A stretch of DNA of 64,000 bases from Bilabrum cf. latius (lineage: Eukaryota; Bigyra: Bicosoecida; Bigyra; Bicosoecida). The stretch lies in assembly GCA_965178125.1 (NCBI GenBank), contig OZ237769.1, forward strand, positions 124,001-188,000, written 5' to 3'. A program made the position numbers and the translations under genes. The notes beneath the pieces were generated by a model, which searched no databases, had not been told where the DNA came from, and was given only the letters and a program-made list of their open reading frames with translations. Of the stretch, positions 48,886-58,845 are shown piece after piece; the first letter of the stretch is position 1, and every line of letters starts with the position of its first letter.

Positions 48886-51678
48886 TTATGTTTTGATAAG
48901 ATACCCCACTACCAAGGAGGGAGGTGCCATCCGGAAAGGAGGCTCGGAGGAGCTTGTGCCAGTTACTGTGGTGACTCGGTGCCCGGAGTTGGGACCCGTG
49001 CCCGCGTTAGTAGCGAAATTGTGCCGGTGGTCCGGGAATTTGTCATATTGCAGGACGTTCGACCAACTTGTCCCGATCGTCCCCACCCCGATAACGCCAT
49101 TCAGAGCAGTAACTCCCTGGGCAGCCGCACCGTATGGATACTTCCCCCTGAGGTCTGGAACACTGAATTTGCCTTCATCTGATACTACAGCACGATCCGT
49201 GAAGGCATCGCCGATGACGGACCAGAGGGTGGGATACCCCGCCTTGGCCAGCACACGTCCGTCGCAAGGCAGCCACCCAACCGGCACGTTCGCAGGATCG
49301 CGCACGTCCGCTGCGTGCATCACGAGAGTCCCAGGAGGCACACTACCACCAGAGCCACTGCTGCCGCCACCCGAGCTGCCAGCACCAGAGAGCTACCCGG
49401 TGGACCCGTCAGACCCCACAAGAGCAGCGTTCCCCGCTACAGCACCCGATATTATTGCGTCATTCATGACCATTAGGTACTCGCTGCTCACAGCCAGCCC
49501 CACAATCTGTGCCCCAGGCTCTACCCCTTGTGCCTGTGTGACGACGGTGCCATCCCTCTGCCTCGCGTAGTATGCAGCATGAGGCGTCAAGGAGTGGTAG
49601 GGGTTGCGCAGTGCCCCTGTTACTGCGGCTTGGACCACGTTTCCAGATGCGAGGGCGTGGTTCTTGCCGTGGACACTATCGCCGCTCCGACTGAACCGAG
49701 TCACGCCAACCGCCACCGGCCCGGACTAGAGGAGACCCACGCGAGCATGGGATGCAACGCCCGTCGACGATCGGTGTATAGCCAGAACAGAGTCTGCCAT
49801 CGCTGGACTGCCGGCGAGACCCACTGCAAGCACATCAGTGCTCTGACGGCTATCCCCTACAGGAAGGGGGATTCCCATGGAGAGCTGGAGCTCCCCATCA
49901 GCCGTCGCCACCCCGTCCTACAGCACTGCGGCTGCAGATCCGTCCCGGTACGCAACCACGAAGCGATTGGGACGGGCGCACGCCTCATCCTCAGTGACTG
50001 AGCCGAACCCTCCCAGCTCGGGGCCGCAGGGGACAGAAGCCACGAAGACAGACAGGGCAGTCGGAACTGTGGATCCTGGGTGTATCACTACGGCTGCATG
50101 CAGCTTCACCTACCGTACTGTAGTGCCATTGATCGACATGCCTCGCAGCAGGAGTGCTTGGCCCTCTTCAAAGTCGCGATAGGCAAGCACAGCTTGTCCG
50201 GATCGCACCACGCCCAGGGCCATGTGCTCGTACCTGCTGCCACCCGGGATGGGTCCGCTGGAGGACGACTGCGGATTGAAGCCGTCTTGATCATTCAGTA
50301 CGAGCAGGGAAAATCGACCCTCCTTCGATGCGTCCCCTTGATAGGCGAGCAAGAAGGTATCGGTGGTTGGTCCCACCAGCGCAAGGAACCGGGCTGACTG
50401 CGCCTGCTCTATGACCAATGCAGTCGAAAATGATCGTGTGCTGCCGTCCGAAGGCCGCACTTGGAGCGAAAGGCCCACCAGAGCCCCGTCCTATGGATCC
50501 CGAGTCGCCACTACCATCATGATACGGTGGTTGCCACCGGTCGGTGCCGCAGGGCCTGAGGGCGATCTGGAAGCAACGACAACGTCTGTTGCATCCGTGC
50601 GAGACCCACCGTCTCCGAACGCAGATGCAGGCACGCTAGTGGTATTGACAGCAACCGTCGCAAGCTCGGTAGAGGACGCTGTAGACACCTTGAACACAGA
50701 CACCTACACAACGCCCTTGCCGCCAACGGGTGCCACCCAGGAGCACACAACGGCGTCAGCGGCCAGAGGTGCGCACGAAGGTCGTGCTGCGTTGTTCATA
50801 GTGGTACTAGTCGGGCTCAAATTGACGCTGGTCACCTCCTCTACGCCTCCAACACTGTGCCCGGAGCCTGGGCGAACTGGCTATGCGCGGAGGAGGGTAG
50901 CAGCGGGCTGCCCACTGGCACTGCCAAGCTTGGAATAGAACGCCAGTGCTCCATGCCCGCTCCACAGGGGTGCAACGCCCATGCGGGATAGATCTGCCGT
51001 TGCCATTTGGCTGGAGGCGCTTTGCAGGTCTAATCCGAAGCCAGGACTGGCATACCCGTCGATGCCCACGCTCATGGCGACCATTGGTGCAACGGAGGAA
51101 GCGTTTCTGCCACCAGGGCGCAGCGGGAGCCCGAGCGATACCTCTGGTCCAGAGCCGAGAACTTCAAAATCTCCGCCCACTCTCAGCCCGCCGGTCACCC
51201 CGAGCGAGCTGGACTAGAAAGGGGACGTGGGCTGCCTCGGTGAGATGCTGCCTGCAAGGCGAGCCACGTCGACATGGTCGGCGCCATCGCTCGTCGCGTC
51301 TAGGCCGCCAATGCGAAGGGCAATGTTATCTTCCAAATGGATTCCTACCTCCTCTGCGAAGTACGAGGCTTCCTGATCGTACGCCACTGCTGGTCGGAGG
51401 CCATCGCCCGTAAAACCTTCAGACAGCTATCGAGCCTATCTTTAGCTCGGAGATACACCCGATTCTGCTAGATTCGTACTATCGTGACCAATGTGAGACT
51501 TAAACGTCCGAAGCTCGGCCTCGACACGTTCGAGGCGTTCTAGAATGTCGCTACGCGACGGCTTGCACGTCTCGATTGTTGTAGCACTCCGACTCTCTAC
51601 GCTCGTGGCCGCCACAAAACACGCCATAGCAACACCTGCTGCTGCATAATATTTTCGGAATCGAGCAGAGTATCGCAT
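48886..51678 (-). CDS. Membrane-anchored protein with C-terminal phage tail-collar domain; one in-frame TAA
   Basis: The frame spans 931 codons including an internal TAA at 51442-51444 and ends at TAA 48886. The N-terminus has a signal anchor (YYAAAGVAMACFVAATS) and a short coiled coil (ILERLERVEAELRTF). The middle resembles repeated beta-propeller blades (RFVVAYRDG; FLLAYQGD; AVLAYRDF), read through several TAGs. The last 150 residues match the phage tail-collar fold: GWLPCDGRVLAKAGYPTLWSVIGDAF and FSVPDLRGKYPYGA. Known: collar domains occur in phage tail fibres and some cellular surface proteins. Inference: an exposed adhesion or recognition protein. The internal TAA could be removed by a 21-base GT-AG intron, or the gene could be damaged. 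The short N-terminal 78 residues could also be a separate small gene. Confidence 0.65.
51436..51456 (-). other. In-frame TAA; possible 21-base GT-AG intron
   Basis: On the minus strand these seven codons start with GTA, contain TAA as the fifth codon and finish with TAG. They form an exact phase-0 GT-AG interval whose removal joins ESG to ARQLSEGF. No other evidence for splicing is available. Confidence 0.3.
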
Positions 51679-52399
51679 AGTACGGCCCAGAGGATGCGAT
51701 TGAGAGGTACCGAGGAAAGGTCGTCAGAATTGGCCCGCTGGATGAAGAAGTCTGTAGGGCTGAATCTGATCGGATCCGATTGAATTCAAAGTTTCGGCTC
51801 AATACAAAAAGCGCGCTATTTCAGTGCGTTGGTTTCTTATAGGTTTCCTCATGAATAACAGCGGTGTGGGCAGTACCACACTATGTACTCATGGGTCAAG
51901 GGCCAGGGCAAGGGACAGGGCAAAGGCAAGAGCAAGGGCAAGGGAAGGGGTAGAGGTGGCAAGGGGCGCCTCCCTCCAGCCGTGCTCGAGCAAAGGCCAT
52001 GATTGCCGCCCAACGGCTCGTCACTGCGCAACAGAGGCAGCCAAATAAGCGCGCGGTAGACTACTAGCGTACTAGTAGTATTTGCCGCAGGTGGCGAGGG
52101 CCCTGGCCAACAGCGCTGTGTGACCAGCCAGAGTGGTGTGCTTGGCAGCGACGGTGGCGCTACGACAGCTGACCCAAGTGCTTTTCCCACTGCCAATGTG
52201 CAACTGTGCTGAATGTGTACAATGCCAGCCTGTCTGTTTGGTGACAAACTTTGGTCCGATCTCCGAGTCGTGGATTCGGAGCTGACTGTGGACGTTTGAT
52301 TGCCGACTCTCTCCAGTATTGGGCACTTTTTGAGTTGGTATCTCTACATTCCGATTGAGAGAAGTTTGTGTCATGTTGCACAGACTTACATCTAGTTGC
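51679..52399. other. Divergent intergenic region
   Basis: This lies between the collar gene start (minus) and the first ankyrin paralogue (plus). It is mostly AT-rich, apart from the GC-rich pseudogene fragment in its middle. No other feature is recognised. Confidence 0.55.
51893..52105 (+). pseudogene. Degraded duplicate of the 3' part of the 42134-48160 gene
   Basis: This block aligns with 47790-47956 of the upstream gene in the same orientation: the GKG-rich repeat, then GRGRGGKGRLPPAVLEQ, then the CAACAGAGGCAGCC and GCCGCAGGTGGCG stretches. In the source frame it hits TGA shortly after VLEQ and has small indels, so it cannot make the same protein. It marks a local copy-and-paste event. 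Confidence 0.8.
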
Positions 52400-55270
52400 A
52401 TGGAGGCTGATGCTTCCATACCAGTCGACTCTCTTCGGTACGATCGGCATGCAAAAGAGCTGCCACGCAGGTTCGTCTCAGCGGTTGCATTGAAAATCGA
52501 TCTGGATGCAGAGTTTGCTACCATCTCGGCAGCTGGAAATAGCCGACTGTCCCAATAGGTCGATACAGCAGCGTCTCAGATACTTAATCTCTGTTTGACT
52601 TCCAAGCTGACAGAAAAGGACATATCTCAAGTTCGTGACAGCGTCCACAACTTGAATGTTGAGCACAGCTACTATCTCTATTATTGTTTGCTGATAAAGC
52701 TGGTAGCGGGATATCAATAGGGATGGTCCAGACCTGCGTGCGATTGCATCGCTGCCGACCGGCATCTCCAGCGTAATGGCTAGGCTCTGCACAGCGTGAT
52801 TCAAGATTAGTACAGGAGCGCATGGAAAGAGGTTGTACATGACGTCCATGCTGACACTCCCCGATCGTGCGCTGACGTAACTTCTTGGAGGGCGTGCCGG
52901 GATCCCTCCGGCCCCGGTGGTGCTCGCTCGATGATCGCGATGGCCTGCGCTGTGGGCGCCCCGTACACTCTGCGGTCCATTTTCGAACACATGGACAACG
53001 TGGACATGCATGTCGATCTCATTGTGGCAAAGTGCATGGAGAAGGTTCCGTGCAGGCGACCGGTGCGTTCAGCCACGCTGGCCCGCATGGGCCGAGACTT
53101 TTCGAAAGCATCGAAAGCATTGCAAGCGGCAGCAACAGCTGCAGCTGAGATAACGGCTGCGGCTACGTCTGATACAAGCCCCGTGGCCCCGCCTTTCTAT
53201 ACCATCCGGGATGAAGGTGATGCTCAGGACGATCCACTGCCAGGCCTACTCCCCTGTGAGACCGTGCATCTACTGCCTGAAGTGCTCGCTGTCCGGAGCG
53301 GGTGCATCGACACGCTGTGGGCTCTAATGAAGCAAATATTTGCTGAATCTGCGCGTGCGAATCACAGGTGGAATTGCCTGCACGAAGCCGCGCACTGGGA
53401 CGACTTTGATGCCTTCGAGGTGCTGCTCAACCAGCGCAAGGATCCGCACGAGTCTATCCTCGGGGAAGACGGGCCGATCGTGCGGGCATGCAGGCAGGGC
53501 AGCGTACGGGTGCTGAGGTACGCGCTTTAGATCTTGGTCGATTATCCTGAACCCAGCCTTTCCACCCGTGCCGCCAGAAAGTCGGCCCCTACCCCTGAAC
53601 ATGACCAATTCGCAACGACGATCGAAGGACAGACCCTGATTGCCGCTCTGCAACAGGCGATCCTGTGGGCCAGACCCAAGTGCGCTGCGCTAGTGTTGCA
53701 GTGGAATAGTGGCTGCGTTCGTGAAGCAATGATGAGTCGAACAATGGCTGGGAATAGAACGCGAATGCATCGTCCCATGGCACCTCTGCCGACCGACAGC
53801 CGCTGGGGCCGAGCTGGGTGCTCGGAGGAGGCCAGAAAAGCATGCGTGCGGACCGTGCAGGTGCTGGGAAGATTCAGACTGCAGGAGCTGTCGACGTGTA
53901 TTGTGCACTTGCTGGCCGTCTAGCGCATGCACGGCGCTCTCCGGGCCCTGGCGTCGAACGTCGGAACAGGGCCCACTGTGCTGGAGGCTGCTGGCCTTTG
54001 GAAGGCGCGACCGAGGTCCATGCCCAAGCATGTGACTGGCTACCTGGGGAAGTTTCCCGCTCGATTTGGACGCTTGGGTGACACCAATACCGTGAAGAGC
54101 CTCAGCATGGCAATCGTGGAGGTTGCCATTGCTAGCCAGAGCCTGCCCGAGGAACTGCGAATGTCCTACCCCTCTGCGGACTTGAAGGAGTGCATGTAGG
54201 CATTGCTTAACCTATGCAATTCAGGTGGTCCAAGCTATCGAAGGCCTGGCGGCACCCTGATGCACCAAGCACACTTTGCCAGCAGGGACGAGAGAGGCAG
54301 GCCCGTGCCAATGTTCTACAATGGTGCGAGCAGGCAGGATGAACTGGCCTGGCTGTGCCGCTATTTGCGGGAGAGGACAAAGCAACTGCTCTCTCGTCCG
54401 CGTCAGAACACGATGGCACTTGTGGATGCACCGTCATTGCACCTGAATCACCACAGCTGGAAGGAGCTGGTGCAGGAAATGCTGTGTCAGCAGTTTGGCA
54501 TGGCGCCGTGCTCCTTGCATGTGGTGCACGAGGCAATCCGGTGCGGCTGCATTCCCATTGGGAATTCAGGCGGTCCGAGCACATTTCATACCGCTGATAG
54601 TCAATTCGCAAAGCCATCCATCGTGCGACGGACAGTGGTCTGCACTCTGCTTCTGGGCGGATGGTCCGTCGTGCCAAGGCATTATCACGCATGTCGACCG
54701 GACGACCCTAGATTCTGGCACAACTACACCCCCAATGTGCGCAAGCAGCAGGCCCTTGCCGACGCATGCAAACGCGAGGCATGGCGGGAGGCAGGGGCGC
54801 TACTGGCCGAGAACAAGACCGTTGCAGCGATGCGTGAGGCGGCAGGACCCACGACCACGTACAGACAGCAAGCGATGATCTAGTGGAGGGAAGCGGTGCG
54901 GGCCCGACGAGATTTGCAGGATGTATGGGGCATGGCGATCGGCTGGAGGCCGCTTGGCCTGGCACGGTGCATGCGGCCCAGGACGCGACAGGCGTGCCTT
55001 GCAGTGCGGGGCTGCTTGCCGCCTTCCGAGTCGGGGCATGGAGGAGGTCAGCTGAAGGCATCAAGAGTCAAGCGGCGAGGCGGCTGTACGCTGCTGATGG
55101 GGGCGGCTTTCACTGGCTCGGCCGAGTGCGTGGAGGTGCTGCTCGAGGCAGGCGCGGATGTGGGCGAGCTGGACGAGGAAGGCAAGGACGCTGCGTGGTG
55201 GGCGAGTCAGACGGCGAAGGGGGTTGGGAGGGCATCGGTGATGCGATTGCTGGGGTGTGCGGTGGAGTGA
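52400..55270 (+). CDS. Ankyrin-repeat protein, tandem copy 1
   Basis: A 956-residue protein ending at TGA, with eight in-frame TAGs (52556, 52718, 52781, 52808, 53528, 53921, 54197, 54881). Ankyrin-type helices lie in the middle (WNCLHEAAHWDDFDAFEVLLNQRKD, IVRACRQGSVRVLRYAL) and at the C-terminus (CTLLMGAAFTGSAECVEVLLEAGAD). The rest is not recognised. The start MEADASIPVDSL is chosen because copy 2 aligns from the same point; ATG 52373 is an alternative. No signal peptide or membrane segment is seen, so it is probably intracellular. It shares its whole length with copy 2, with near-identical blocks (about 52880-53010, 53390-53510, 53780-53980, 54720-55260) separated by diverged ones. Function beyond protein binding is unknown. 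Confidence 0.8.
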
Positions 55271-55555
55271 GATGAGTGGTTAGTTGACTAGCGGCAGCGA
55301 GAGTGTCTGCACCTTTATGTGTGCTCCATTTATCGTATCGGTTGATTCTCTTGAGTTGGCGGTTGCAATATCTGCCGTGTTGGGTGCGGGGCCTTTGTTT
55401 TTTGACATTTTTCCAGTGGCCTGGGTAGGAAGATGAAGATTGGAAGGTCCACAGCCGAGAAGCTGCATTCATCCCTGCAAACTTGAGCTGCTGACTCTGC
55501 AGCGAGTATTGTTAATTATCAATACTTGCTCTACTAGTCCATTCCTTTCTGAGCC
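55271..55555. other. Intergenic spacer between tandem paralogues
   Basis: This 285-base AT-rich spacer presumably holds the terminator of copy 1 and the promoter of copy 2. No gene or distinct motif is seen. Confidence 0.55.
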
Positions 55556-58477
55556 ATGTCCAGGTTGCCGATTGATACGCTTTTTGTAGAATAGCATGCA
55601 GCATCACTGCCTCGCAGCTTCATTGCAGCGATCGCATTGAAACTTGATCTTAAAGCAGAGTTGGCTATTATTGAGGCAGCTCGAAATAGCCGACTGTGTC
55701 AGCAAGTTGATCTGGCGGCATCTGAGATATGCAATTTGCCTTGGACTGTCAGACTGGATGACAAGGCAGTCTCACATATTCGTGATATCATCCACGGCTT
55801 GGACACGCATGGCTGTTTCTTTTTGAATTTTGCTTTGCTTGTGCGGTTGGCCGCTGGGTATCAAGAAGGCTGGTCGAAGCCTGCTTGCGACGCGCTTGCC
55901 GTCGATACCATACTACAGCAAAACGGTCGAGTAGTGCACAGCATGATACATGATTAGTACAAGAGGGCATTGACACGGTTTCGAGGCAAACGCATACCTC
56001 AAAGATGTGCTGACACGGCCTCCTGGAAGGCGTGCCGGGATCCCTCCGGCCCCGGTGGTGCTCGCTCGATGATCGCGATGGCCTGCGCTGTGGGCGCCCC
56101 GTACATTCTGCAGTCCATTTTCATACACATGGACAACTTAGGCATCCCCAAGCACGTCATTCGGGCAAAGTGCATGGAGAAGGTTCCGTGTAGGCGACCG
56201 GTGCGTTCAGCCACGCTGGCCCACCGACGTCGGGCAGCCGCTGCGACACTTGTTTTGGAGAATGCACAGGGAGCGGGAGGAGTACCATTGCTAACTGGGG
56301 CAGCGGCAGCAGTTGGTACTATTCCCACAGCCGGATGGGCCACTGGCGCAGGATCAACGATGCCACTTCATAGGGCAGTGGCGAATCAGTCATCTAGGGT
56401 GGACGTACCATTGCCTGGGCTACCGCACATGCAGCCTGTGCTGTGGACGCCTGAAGTGCTTGCCGTCCGGAGCGGGTGCTTCGACACGCTGTGGGCTCTA
56501 ATGGAGCTAGTAGGGCGTACGAAGGATACAGGGTACACGTGGAACGGCCTGCACGAAGCCGCGCACTGGGACGACGTCGATGCCTTCGAGGTGCTGCTCA
56601 ACCAGCGCAAGGATCCGCACGAGTCTATCCTCGGGGAAGACGGGCCGATCGCGCGGGCATGCAGGCAGGGCAGCGTACAGGTGCTGAAGCGATCTCTCCA
56701 ATACCTGGACGATTAGCCTAGGCTAACAATGAGGGAGAGTGCCGCCATGGCATCTTCAAGATAGGCCCCATACCTTCCTCCACACTAGATGAATCGCACG
56801 GAGTTGGGAAGGACGCTTCTGGATTCCGTCTGGAAAGCGACTCTGTGGGCTAGACCCCAGTGTGTCGCGCTCTTGGTGCAGTGGGATGAAGGCATCGCGT
56901 ATGATGCACTGAAGAGTGAATACAAGGATTACACCGAAGCGCGATGGGAACAGTTCATGGCACCTCTGCCGACCGACAGCCACTGGGGCCGAGCTGGGTG
57001 CTCGGAGGAGGCAAGGAGAGCATGCGTGCGGACCGTGCAGGTACTGGGGAGATTCAGACTGCAGGAGCTGTCGACGTGTATTGTGCACTTGCTGGCCGTC
57101 TAGCGCATGCACGGCGCTCTCCGGGCCCTGGCGTCGAACGTCGGAACAGGGCCTACTGTGCTGGGGGTCGCAAGCGGGTGGCAGGCGCGGCCAAAGTTTT
57201 TGCCAGATCATGTGCGATTGTAGTTGTCTTGCCTTCCAGCCTACTTTTGGCATGGAGATGAAATACATGCGGTGAAGAGTTTTGCGATGGCAATCGTGGA
57301 GGTTGCCATTGCTAGCAAGAGCCTGCCTGAGGAGCTACGAATGTCCTACCCCTCTGCGGACTTGAAACATTGCATGCGGGCGCTGCTCGACCTTGGGAAT
57401 GCAGGGGGCTCGCACTATCGAAACCCTGCTGGCACGGTGGACATGCAATCACACTTTCCCTGCAGAGACGAGAGCGGCAGGCCCGTGGCGATGAAGTTTA
57501 ATGGTGCGAGGAGGCAGGACGAGCTAGCCTGGTTATGCCGCTATTTGAGGGAGAGGACGAACCAACTGCTCTCTCGTCCAAATGGGCGCACCATGGCAAC
57601 AGGTGCATGTGCTGAGCCCCTGCAGCGCGAGTGGTGGAGAGAGCTGGTGGAGAAGTTGCTCAATGAAACACACGGCTTCACACCTTGCTCCTTGCATGTA
57701 TTGCACGAAGCACTCCGGTGTGGCTACGGCAATGCTGTGATTGACCATGGTTCTGAGTCAAGAAGTCCCCCTGCTGTGCCGCTGCCAGCTAAGCGATTGT
57801 CTCCCACGCAGCGGGCGGCAGTTAGCACCCTTCTCCTGTGTGGATGGCCACTGGCGCAGGCAAGTGATAGGGATCTTGATCCAAAGGATTAGCCTAAGCA
57901 TGACGAGCCTGAGTTCTGGCACAACTACACCCCTAATGTGCGCAAGCAGCAGGCACTTGCCGACGCATGCAAACGCGAGGCATGGCGGGAGGCAGGGGCG
58001 CTACTGGCTGAGAACAAGACCATCGCAGCGATGCGAGAAGCGGCAGGACCCACGACCACGTACAGACAGCAAGCGATGATCCAGTGGAGGGAAGCGGTGC
58101 GGGCCCGCAGGTACCTCGCAGAAGCGTGGGGCATGGCGATCGGCTGGAGGCCGCTTGGCCTGGCACGGTGCATGCGGCCCAGGACCCGACAGGCGTGCCT
58201 TGCAGTGCGGGGCTGCTTGCCGCCTTCCGAGTCAGGAGGGGGGCAGCCGAAGGCATCAAGAGTCAAGCGGCGGGGTGGCTGTACGCTGCTGATGGGGGCG
58301 GCTTTCACTGGCTCGGCCGAGTGCGTGAAGGTGCTGCTCGAGGCAGGCGCGGATGTGGGCGAGCTGGACGAGGAAGGCAAGGACGCTGCGTGGTGGGCGA
58401 GTCAGGCGGCGAAGGGGGTAGGGAGGGCGGCGGTGATGCGATTGCTGGGGGCAGCATCGCCTGATCCCGGCGTTTGA
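55556..58477 (+). CDS. Ankyrin-repeat protein, tandem copy 2
   Basis: A 973-residue paralogue of the preceding gene, ATG 55556 to TGA 58475, with eight TAGs (55592, 55955, 56714, 56762, 56786, 57101, 57221, 57890). The same ankyrin segments occur (WNGLHEAAHWDDVDAFEVLLNQRKD; CTLLMGAAFTGSAECVKVLLEAGAD). Two TAGs are shared with copy 1 (55955 and 57101); elsewhere the pairs are informative: CAA here against TAG in copy 1 twice, CAG against TAG once, and in other columns TAG against CGG, CGA, GAA, TAT or TAC. No TAG pairs with a leucine codon. Mosaic identity along the pair suggests gene conversion after duplication. Confidence 0.8.
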
Positions 58478-58823
58478 TGTTGGTGCGCGAGGTGAAGCAT
58501 AGATACTTTGAGTGTATACCGGCTTAGGGTGCGCATCCCAGAGGGGTGTCTTTTCGTTCATGGCTGTGGCTGGGGGGGGTATCTCGGATGTCCCATTGGT
58601 CCGATCCGATCCGATCCTGCTCTCCACTCTGGGATCTGATCCGATATACCCGTACTCCGTATGGATACGTTTTACAGATTGACTGTCACTTGCACCTTAT
58701 TTCTAGGGCTAGCATTTCTTGACAAACATCGCAGAGCCTTGACCTTAACCTTTATAACTTATGCCCAACATCGGATCTAGACAATCCATGGATGGATCAC
58801 TCCTCCCGCCCAAACCGCATGGA
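58478..58823. other. Convergent intergenic region
   Basis: This is the 346-base gap between the ankyrin copy 2 stop and the LRR-kinase stop. It has overlapping GATCC/GATCCG repeats around 58600-58645 and part of a 27-base duplication at its right end. No gene is seen. Confidence 0.55.
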
Positions 58824-58845
58824 TCACTCCTCCCGCCCGAACTGC
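58792..58845 (-). repeat. 27-bp direct duplication spanning a stop codon
   Basis: Two adjacent 27-base units (58792-58818 and 58819-58845) differ at two bases. Each encodes an FGREE end followed by TGA on the minus strand, so the kinase gene carries a second, silent copy of its own C-terminus and stop just downstream. Confidence 0.92.

Noticed and set aside
48886-49341. Prophage or phage contig because of the tail-collar domain
   Set aside because: The domain is the end of a membrane-anchored protein that uses the same TAG code as its eukaryotic neighbours, and no other phage gene is present.
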